Positions 55,801 to 64,000 of a stretch of DNA of 64,000 bases are shown here, in pieces (position 1 is the first letter of the stretch; each line of letters begins with the position of its first letter). The stretch is from Symsagittifera roscoffensis (lineage: Eukaryota; Xenacoelomorpha; Acoela; Convolutidae). Position numbers and translations under genes: made by a program. A model generated the notes under the pieces. The model was given only the letters and a program-made list of their open reading frames with translations. It ran no database searches and was not told the DNA's origin. Where the stretch lies: assembly GCF_963678635.1 (NCBI RefSeq), contig NC_087067.1, forward strand, positions 13,903,018 to 13,967,017, given 5' to 3'.

Positions 55801-56990
55801 AACTTCTACGCGTTTGTGTAGCTCTATCGTCCCACAACATACAATAAAAGGCTCTAATTTGAAACAAAATGCGGAGAACGTAGTCAGAACATTCTGTGCT
55901 ACTTGCACAGCAACCCGCTATCTTTGTTTACATGTTTTTTTTGAATAACTTTTTACTCCATTGTTTGATTCATTGGCAAACGACACCTTCACGGATTTTA
56001 GAAATTTTACATGTTCAAAAAGTAATTTTTATCCGCAAGTAATTCTCATCAAATACACTATCTTGTGGAAAATGTGAATCACATTTTGAAACAGTTCCTT
56101 GGTAAATTTACAATACTAAAACTTGAACTAAAATATACATTTTCTGTGATGACGTCGATAACAAACAAAAGGACAAAAACAATTGCACTTGCCGTTAAGA
56201 AAATGCTCGAACGTTTAAAAAAGAGATTGTAGTCGACACAAAGGTTTTAGTTACGAAAAAAATTTAAGGCCATTTATTATATAGCTAAATCTCGCCGAAA
56301 AAAATGGCAAAAAATTTTTTTTAGAAAAAGCAAACACAAGTTTCTTGGATTCAAAAACTAAATTCTCAAAATTCATATAGCCATATTTTACAAACATGCT
56401 CAAGCTGTTTGAATAACTCAAGAATCTCTAAACTAAAACTTTACAAAAAAAATGCACTTTGAGTTGGACAAAAAATTAATCGCATAACATAATTTACGAT
56501 GTTGTATTTACGCATGTCGCGATCTATATTTCATAAGGCAGATGTTCGAATTATACTTCCGAATAGAAGTCGATTTTATACCATACCAAAAACTCTGTTT
56601 CTGTAAATACTTTCGTTCTACGTAAAAAAATCTTTTAAACGATCAAACATTTTGGTCAACCCGGGTTATCACACTATAAAATCATTCAGGACCAGAACAT
56701 GTTTCGCCAATATTCTTCCCACTGACTATTTTTGACAGTTTTCGTAGCATCAAGTCGCCATGAGCCATTATCGGTCAATGAATAAAAGAAGGTTCACGTT
56801 CAACATTCAATTCTCTCAAATTTCAATATAAATTTGATTTCTGCTCTTGGTGCAGTTTTCTCAAATACTTATTAGGATTAAATAACGTTTACAGAAAAGT
56901 TTAGCAACCAAATGCCTCAGGAACCATGGTTAGAGGTTAAACTCCGAAGACTTATGACGCCTAGTTATTCAAACTTGTTCTTAGGTCTTC
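52900..56990. other. AT-rich non-coding stretch with repeat fragments
   Basis: Contains a TTATTTACGGGAAA motif (53040), fragments of the GC-rich repeat (55669-55770) and of the AGCACAGCAACCCGC repeat (55905). The overlapping short frames at 53615-53954 include a hydrophobic run but no consistent exon could be built. Confidence 0.5.
55669..55770. repeat. Fragment of the GC-rich dispersed repeat
   Basis: GCGGATTTGACCCCTTGTTG, CCCAAAGGGTCCCCC and TTTTTGGCTGACTGACC match 8197-8330. Internal part lost. Confidence 0.65.
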
Positions 56991-57314
56991 ATGTATTTTG
57001 AAAGTGTAACCGAAATAGTCTATGAATTTTTCACGCCACTGATAACAAAACAGGAAGGTCCTATAAACCTTACTAAAACAACGTCCGTTTCACCAGGTTT
57101 CAAAACTGTGCGCAGAAACTGCTGCAATTCCGAGTCAAGAAAAATCCAAAGCAAGCCAGCACTTTTAGCAGACTGTTCTGGTAGCAGACAAGATATATTG
57201 AGAACGGATTTCGACATCAATTTTGATGTTTCGAATATTATTCTAGTTTCAATATTTTTTCGAAACCACAAAATAATGCAAAATCACCACCTTCAAAAAA
57301 TCACGGAAAAATAA
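56976..57314 (+). other. Weak candidate exon
   Basis: After TTGTTCTTAG (acceptor-like) a frame of about 110 codons stays open to 57314, with less AT-rich sequence (PINLTKTTSVSPGFKTV, CCNSESRKIQ). The opposite strand is also open for 83 codons over the same bases, so the openness may be compositional. No family recognised. Confidence 0.2.
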
Positions 57315-60035
57315 ACAAACCAACAAACTTCGTTTGTCAAAAATCATTTTACCCTGAAAGAAAAATTATTTTACAAGTTTAGTACTAAATTTTTTTTAGC
57401 TAGGCTTGTAATTGAACGTCAACATTTTCATCTGACTTTTTTGAGTCTTTTTCCAATTAAAGCGAAATCTGTCGGATTTTCAAGCTGAAAACTAAACTGA
57501 AGCTCTCCTTGTTTTTGGGCCAATTCCGATCATTCTTGGGAATTATTGCGCAATAAACAAATTCGAGCTTCTGGGCAACAAAGCCTCAAGCAAAGGAAAC
57601 GTGATCCAAACGCGTCCCGGGGCTTCAGTTTTGCATTCTTAGTTTGCTAGAGCAGTAATTGCATTGTAGTTTCAACCATTTTCTGTACTGGAACCTTAAA
57701 GAAAATTTACCCCCTCACGTGACCCTAAATAGCGTGCACGCCGTAAAAGTGATCTATGACGTGAAACATGTACTTACCGAGAAAACTTTACCAATTCGTT
57801 TCATATTAAATAGCAACAAATTCTTAAATTAAAGGAAAATGCTGTTAAATCCAGAAAATTTCTCAAACCGGCGTGCCCAATGCTCTTATCTGCAACCTAA
57901 GAAAAGCCCTTGCAGTGGGTTTTTGGAACAAGAAGGTAGTGACATAGGGAAAAGAGCCACGCGAACTAATCCGCTTTATAACTCAGAACCCTTACTAGTT
58001 TATAATTGGGAGCTCTAACTAGCATGGTTTAAAGAAAGTGGTTGTCCCGTGACCGGGTCTGATAAGAGCTAAAACATGGGAGTAAGGGGTTGTTGGCAGT
58101 AAATAAAAACATAAGAACGGCCTTCGTTTAGTTTGGTTTAGTATCGCCCTACTTGGATCATTGTGACACTCCGACACACTGACTCAAGCAGCCCAATTTT
58201 GTTATTGCAGTCAGTTTAAAAATAGTTCTTGAAATCAATCAGTCCACTCAACAAGTTGGCAAAAATTCAAACTGTTCAAAATTTCCAGTCAAGTTTAACC
58301 ATTTTTAAAAAAATAAAATTTATAGGCAAATTTTATTGTTTCCATTGAAAATAACTTTGAAACTTGGGCACAATTTTCTATGTTTTAATTGATTTTATTT
58401 TTACCGACAACAAGATGCGTCTATTAATCTCAATCAGGTAAAGGTATGAAATTTATGTTTACTTTTATTGCAGAAACCTGGAAACTAAAATCATTTTTTG
58501 ACCAAAATCTGTACTTCTCGACATTTGAACGAATAAAACGTCAAAGTCAAACCGTTGGAATGTTAAGGAGTACAATTTAAGGTCAAAAACGTACCCAATT
58601 GTTGATTTAAATAACTACATTACATTTTAATCATAACAGCAACTCAAGTCTTCTAATTGTTTAGGAAATTTTGTGAATATGGTGTTAGTTGAATAAATTT
58701 TCCCCTTAATCCTTGATGCTCAATTTATCCCAAAGTACCAGCTGCGTTTTAGCAATTTTCAATTAGATATTTATATTTTGAATCTTACAATTTCTATAAA
58801 ATTTGTTAATCGCGGATTAAATCTGAGTTGGTTTCGCACTTGGATTGAAAGCTTTGTTCCGATCCTCGTTGTGGCAAGAAACTTTTGCAAAGGACATTTT
58901 TTTCCACCCAATTTTGACTACCTCATAGAAAATTTGCACAGAAACGTTTAAATTTGAAAGCCTGTTTAAGCGTTTTTAATCGTGATTCGGATACCATACC
59001 GTATTTATTGACAGAATGTTTATAGAGTTTGACAAAACAAAACATTTTCGCCGTTTTTTTCAATTATAACGATGGTCGGAACAATCTTTGCTACTAGCAC
59101 AGCAACTAGGCGCTCTTATTTTACATTGGAGCTATTAGACGACGCCATTTCGAAAGACTTGTTTTTTTCTTTGTTAAGTTTTAAATTACTAGCCGCCTTT
59201 CCCTCGTGAATTCGACATCGCCGCCTTTTCGACACCAATTTTTCTCAAGAACAGCGATAAATTTTGTTTATTTTATGTTTCGATGATCCATTTTTTTCGT
59301 AGTCCAATTGCTCATTATGACAAGGGGTTATCGGGGCATGCTTGTTCCAAATACAATGGCAGATCTTGAATTTTCTTAGGGGACAAAATAATTCCAGAGT
59401 GTCTTTGAAAACAGCCTTGCGTATTAGTAGAACAATTTGAATGATTATTGAGACTTTGTAAGCTTCCAGTGACACGGACTATTCCGGGTTTAATAATTGA
59501 ACAAACATTTCCGGATCAGGTGTTACGTAAGAAATTTACCGTTCGACATTTTTTCTTTTTTTATATTATATTATGACATTGCTCAATGACATCTCAGATG
59601 AAAACTCTATAAAAACTCTGCTTCCTTTATTTTTTCTGTCAGGAAGAGCTTCGAAAACCAAATGGTTAATCAAAACCTTTTAGAAACTTAGTGAAACTGG
59701 CATTTTTGGTATGTTCTGCATTGAAAATTTTCGGTGAAAGGAGAATTCGAAAGATCAATTTGAACAACCGACGAGTTTCAATTTCCCTCGCGATAAACCT
59801 AGTTTAGTTCCTGTTCTGCACAATGTAGAACTGTAACTTCAGACTGAGAAAATTAAAATTTTGTTTTAGAAAAAAACGAATGCTAGTCCTTAAGAAGTAA
59901 ATTGCTATTTGAAAAATTGATTAGGTAAAGTTGAAATTTTACAATTGGAATGTAAAAACCAGTCATTAAAAGGGTATATAGACAATCACTTTCTACTTTA
60001 ATTGAATGCAAAATAAGCAGCTTGTTATTCGTAAT
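57315..60035. other. Non-coding stretch
   Basis: 57.6-58.2 kb is less AT-rich but shows no sustained frame. A minus-strand sequence with ATG at 57808 and a consensus donor TCG|GTAAGT at 57781 could be a tiny first exon (MKRIGKVFS), with no partner exon found. A copy of the AGCACAGCAACTAGG repeat is at about 59098. Confidence 0.4.
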
Positions 60036-60858
60036 TCAGTTTTGGTTCGTTTCAAAATTTACTGGTTCGTCGTCCTGTTCGTCTTGGATCAGATCCAAAG
60101 TCGAAGTGTTGAACGGCTGGAATCCATCTCTTCTAGCTTTTGGACCGAATAACTTGGTGGTTAAACTCGTGCTTGTAGGTCCTCCGCTCCTCGCGTGGTT
60201 GACCGCATACGGTGCCGATTGATCCATAACAGCACTTGCGAATATTTCGATGTCACCGTCCGATATGTCTGTCATTTGCACCTGATGTTCATTATTTCCT
60301 CGTTTTGATCTCTTCAGAAAATAGACTGCTACAAACACTAGCCCACATAAACTAACAACGGCAAGTACAAACTTAGCCGCGAGTGTAATTCGAAGTCCGG
60401 ACCCTCGATTTTTCGATCCAGAGTCTAAAGGAGCTTCAAAAAAATGATGGTCGTCTTTCCGGTAAGGCTCTCCTAGTAAAGTTAAGGCATCGGTCAGAAG
60501 TGATATGTCTGCTGTGTTTGAATCATTAAAAACCAATTGTAAACCGTATACACAGCCTTGTTGTTTTGGTTCACAGTACTGAACAATAGCCATGTTTTTT
60601 GTCTCTTTTGGTTCGTTATGTTTCCATTGATGGGTTATATTATCAATGATAGCAAATACATCCGCCACATCGTGATATAATTTGGTTTGTATCATAGAAC
60701 CACAGTAGAAGCGACAAGAACAAAGAGGATGGATCATTGTCAAGTTATGCTCACACTTTTCTGTGTTCCGATGTGTGTAATCCGAGTATCCAAGGGATTC
60801 GCATACTTTGTCCATAACTGCAGCGGTGTAATCGCACATTCCTATTTCACGACTGACG
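60036..60858 (-). CDS. Single-pass membrane protein, last exon
   Basis: Minus strand; the exon opens at 60858 after the acceptor TTTGTTTCAG and is open to a stop at 60036. The first Met (60839) is probably internal: the frame is open upstream of it to the acceptor, so 5' exons with a signal peptide are expected above 60858 but were not found. Counting from that Met: an outside domain with Cys 2, 13, 29, 40, 42, 46, 89 and 96, sequons NLT, NIT and NDS, one transmembrane helix at about 151-175 (ITLAAKFVLAVVSLCGLVFV), a basic stop-transfer KRSKR, then a cytoplasmic tail of about 90 residues with acidic patches (DEQDDEP). Topology by eye is type I. The Cys pattern (C-S-C-x3-C) does not match a family I know. 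A receptor or adhesion role is only a guess. Confidence 0.65.
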
Positions 60859-62164
60859 CTGAAACAAAGTCACATTGAAAAAATTGAAGTTTCTGTCCTA
60901 TTTTATTAAAAAATAAGTACATAATTACAATAATAGCAAGACTAGCAGATTGCTGCGCAAGTAGCACAGAAAGTTCTGATCACAGTTAACTTGGCAAAAA
61001 ATAAACGGAGACGCAAAGCCGACATTCGAAAAACAAGATCATTTGAAAAAGTTCAATAGAAATTTTCCAAGAATTTGGTCTAACATTAGCTTAATAATAC
61101 GACAATTGTAGTAGAATTAAATTGAGAGTTCGAGTCAATTTAGTAATCAAATTCAGTCTGATTTAGAGTCTGAGACATCTCTTTTGAAACTTGTTTTGAA
61201 ATCCGAATCACAAACAATAGGGCTTCAATATGATAGCACACTTCACTGCCTACGAGGTATGATTCTTGAGTTAATAATAGTGCAAAAAATCCCACCCTCC
61301 TCATTATTATTAGTTCCTTCCAGTCACTTCAAGTGAAATGGTGGGATCACAAATGTTGCACAGGGATTCGGTAACTTGATGTTCGAATAGTTCAGTCTAG
61401 GTAGCAAAAAATTGAATCACTTCTCGACACTGATTTCTTTCTGAAACCCGAATTATAAAAAGGGGCTTGGAAATGATATCTCAGTTGATTCCTGACAGCT
61501 TTCATCGAGGTGTTCAAATCGCTCAGAAAAAACCTCAACGCCATAGTTCCTTCTCACTGTACTCGAAATCTGTCTCAAATTTAAATCGTAAAGTTCAAAA
61601 CCCCAAGACAACTATTTTCAGATGGTACGTAAATGAAAACCTTTCCTCAGATCAATCAGACTATCAATAAAACATGTCTTGCTTCGTTATAAATTTTTTG
61701 ATGCATGTTGAAGCGCTTATTGTCGTTATACATTAACACACACAAAAAAAAATAATTACATCGTTACATAAACTTTCATTTTTACCAAGCGGCTACTAAG
61801 CCGACAAAAAACGTGGGTAGGCGCCTATTGGGCCGAAACCAATGAATACGCCTCAAGAAATTGTTGTCATAGAAAAGTTTTGAACGACTAACTTTGAACT
61901 TTTATACCACACTAACCTGAATTGTTCAATACAACCGTAAAGCTATTTTTGCCCTCCTAACGATACCAAACAAACTGACTGATCCGATAAAACATAAGCC
62001 GAAATCATTAAGGCCGACTAAAAGTTATAGGAGAAAAAAACATACTCAATATATACAAGTCAGGGCTAGTAAATTTATTAACTACAGGAGTTAATCAACA
62101 GCACTTACAACTACAATGAAAACTAATAAGAGCACCAAAAAATTGGTATCTAGCAAGTAAGCGC
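60859..62164. other. Non-coding stretch
   Basis: Likely upstream intron of the membrane-protein gene. It contains an inverted AGCACAGAAAGTTCTGA repeat fragment (60963) but no exon I can support. The 67-codon plus frame at 61467 shows no homology that I can recognise. Confidence 0.4.
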
Positions 62165-62325
62165 ACAAATCAAGCAGACAAGCGATAGTCCGAATACTCC
62201 ATTTTTGCCGGAAAACAAACTTCAATTCCATACATACTAAAAAAAATCAGTCCGGCCGGGACTCAATCCCCAGCCCTTAAGGTGCAGAGGTAACCGCGTT
62301 ACCTTTAGACCAAGTGGGAAGAAGC
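62165..62325 (-). repeat. tRNA-derived SINE
   Basis: Minus strand: head with TTGGTCTAAAGGTAACGCGG (A-box region) and GGGGATTGAGTCCC (B-box region), then a body with AGTATGTATGGAATTGAAG and TATCGCTTGTCTGCTTG shared with 17400-17525. Confidence 0.65.
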
Positions 62326-64000
62326 TTGGATTTAAAGATCAAGACAAAAGCAAGTTTAATTTGCGATACAGCAAAAAAATGCATTACAAGATAGTGAATA
62401 GAATAAGACTTGAAATAAGTTAAAAATTTCATAAGTTAAACTAAAATAATTTCTATAGACAGGTCGTAAAAGCATGGCAACTCCTTCAACGAGCGGCAAC
62501 TAAGATGACAAAACTTGGCTTGATTCCCGTTATGCCGAAAACAAAAATCACAAAAAATTTGAGGAAACTAAGTCTTTACTGTCCGTCACTCTAAAACATG
62601 CAGAAGCATAAGAAACTGATTTCCCTACGAAGTACGCACAAGGAGATGACTTATAACCGTTGCAACAAAAACCTATACTGTTCAATCGAAAAAAAAACCA
62701 AAAAGATTCAAAATCAGAGTTGATACATTTGCAAATTAAATAACAACTTTCAGGTATAATAGAAACTGTTTCGAAAAACCCATGCTTCGAAAAGTTGCAA
62801 ACTAAAACCCGTACCAGATAAGAAAAATGCATTTGGAAAAAAAAGAAATTGCGCCGACGATAACAACTAATTAGAAAAAAGAAGATTACTACCTAATAAG
62901 AACAAGGTAGCTATATCTGAAATTCCATGAACTTGACCGTGACAGCACGTAAAAATAGCTGCACGTAATTCGTAAATTCTTACGAGATTTGTAGGAAAAG
63001 CGGTTTATAGGAAAATATCCCAGTTACAAGACAATTGCTTTCGCAAGTGTATTAAAAATGAATCAAAAAGGTTTCATTAGATTGAGCTGATGGCATGCTA
63101 TTTTTTTTATATTTTCTGCAAAAAAAAGAAATCAAACCGCTTCAATAAAAAAAATCTTTTCAATCGGAGGCTTCTGTTCAAAGAAAACTTTACACAAAGA
63201 CAAAGCTGTACTTCACAAAAACAGAAAAAAAATTGGGAAAAATAAATACCAAACACAGTTACGTGACATTGAAATTGCAACTTTTGATTTAAACGAGCAA
63301 ATGAACGAATATTTTCTTCGCGTTATTGCCGACTTCACATTGATAATTCAAGCTTGAAAGCTAAGCTGAAATTTTGATCACTTGAATTTCTTAAATTCAC
63401 TTTTACCTCAAAAATTCAAAGGGAGAAACTTGAAAAAATATAAATTTTAGCTAAAAAAAACACAAACAGCTTAAGCAATTAACCAGAGAAACCAAACGAT
63501 TAATTTTTGCCATGCAAGTGAAAGAATATGAAAATAGCAAAATCGCAAGCCTATTAAGCATATACAAAACGGCTGATGGTCGAATTATCAAAAAAATACA
63601 TAATGATGGAAATTAAAAGTCAAAACCAGAAGTGCATAAAAGAGAAAATTAAAAAGATTCATGCCTTCTCCGATTCGAATTGTCAGTCAAAATCCCCGCA
63701 AAAAATTATGAAAGTTCGGAAATTTAACCTGTTGAAAAAATTCGCATTTTTGGTTCAGAGATCTACAAAACTGGAATTTTATGAGATGGCTACCGTATAT
63801 ATATTTTTTACTAGTGTCAAGTTGCGGTCAATAGCGAAAACCAAGTCAGAAATTGGAGGCCCAAAAACCAGTTCTATTGCTTCCAATAAGTTGTTCGAAA
63901 ACAAAGGAAATTTGGTTTTCAAAGCACACGGAAAATCCAACAACTCTCTTGAAAAAAAACTCAGAGAAAAAAATGGACATACGAGCAGTTTGCAACCGAT
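62326..64000. other. AT-rich non-coding stretch
   Basis: No gene seen. At about 63196 there is a copy of the ACAAAGCTG(C/T)(G/A)CTTC motif that recurs across the window (13160, 14550, 15455). Confidence 0.45.

Noticed and set aside
1-64000. CRISPR array, operon or bacterial defence system
   Set aside because: The DNA is animal nuclear sequence with spliced genes; the repeats are satellites, SINEs and transposons, with no regular repeat-spacer array.

Overview
The window is AT-rich nuclear DNA from an invertebrate animal. Genes are split by canonical GT-AG introns and separated by long non-coding tracts full of transposon debris. Three genes point to an animal: a complete PIF1 DNA helicase with the animal-type N-terminal region, the 3' part of a DEG/ENaC sodium channel (a family known essentially from animals), and a small signal-peptide precursor with a Gly-Lys-Arg amidation and cleavage site. 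A long coiled-coil gene resembles the CCDC42/CFAP73 axoneme or sperm-flagellum family, which would argue for an organism with motile cilia or flagellated sperm. I cannot name the species or phylum. A 200-base run of N (1254-1453) marks a scaffold gap.

Layout: 1-1.25 kb has no gene. 1.5-6.6 kb holds a decayed Ty3/Gypsy retrotransposon on the minus strand (gag, protease, reverse transcriptase, RNase H, integrase) with several frameshifts, in-frame stops and an exact 112-bp tandem duplication inside RT. 7-9.8 kb has a hAT transposase remnant, a 145-bp MITE and two copies of a GC-rich repeat. 9.8-14.2 kb carries three exons of the DEG/ENaC gene (+), with a 731-bp palindromic TA-flanked element in its large intron. 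14.3-18.7 kb is repeat territory with tRNA-like SINE heads. 18.9-23.8 kb is PIF1 (-) in five coding exons, all of which join in phase. 24-27.5 kb has tandem duplications and a diverged ~85-bp satellite. 28.0-39.7 kb is the CCDC42/CFAP73-like gene (+); its 10.4-kb intron holds an antisense APE-type LINE with two ORFs, an upstream unknown ORF pair, a second LINE 3' end in sense, and a second Gypsy integrase remnant. 40.3-40.9 kb is the two-exon neuropeptide-like gene (-), which has no long open frame. 46.6-48.1 kb is a GC-rich minisatellite in two blocks. 48.76 kb has a complete 113-bp MITE with an 8-bp target duplication. 50.5-51.8 kb is a single-exon coiled-coil gene (+) of unknown function. 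52.6-52.9 kb is a fold-back element. 60.0-60.9 kb is the last exon of a single-pass membrane protein gene (-). The rest, to 64 kb, has only repeats.

The genes do not form a visible pathway or cluster; they look like ordinary, independently regulated animal genes in a transposon-rich landscape. The most interesting items are the cryptic peptide precursor, the shared 3' hairpin of two LINE copies, the GC-rich minisatellite, the complete short transposons with recognisable target duplications, and the altered selectivity-filter motif of the channel. All family calls come from reading motifs; no database search was run.
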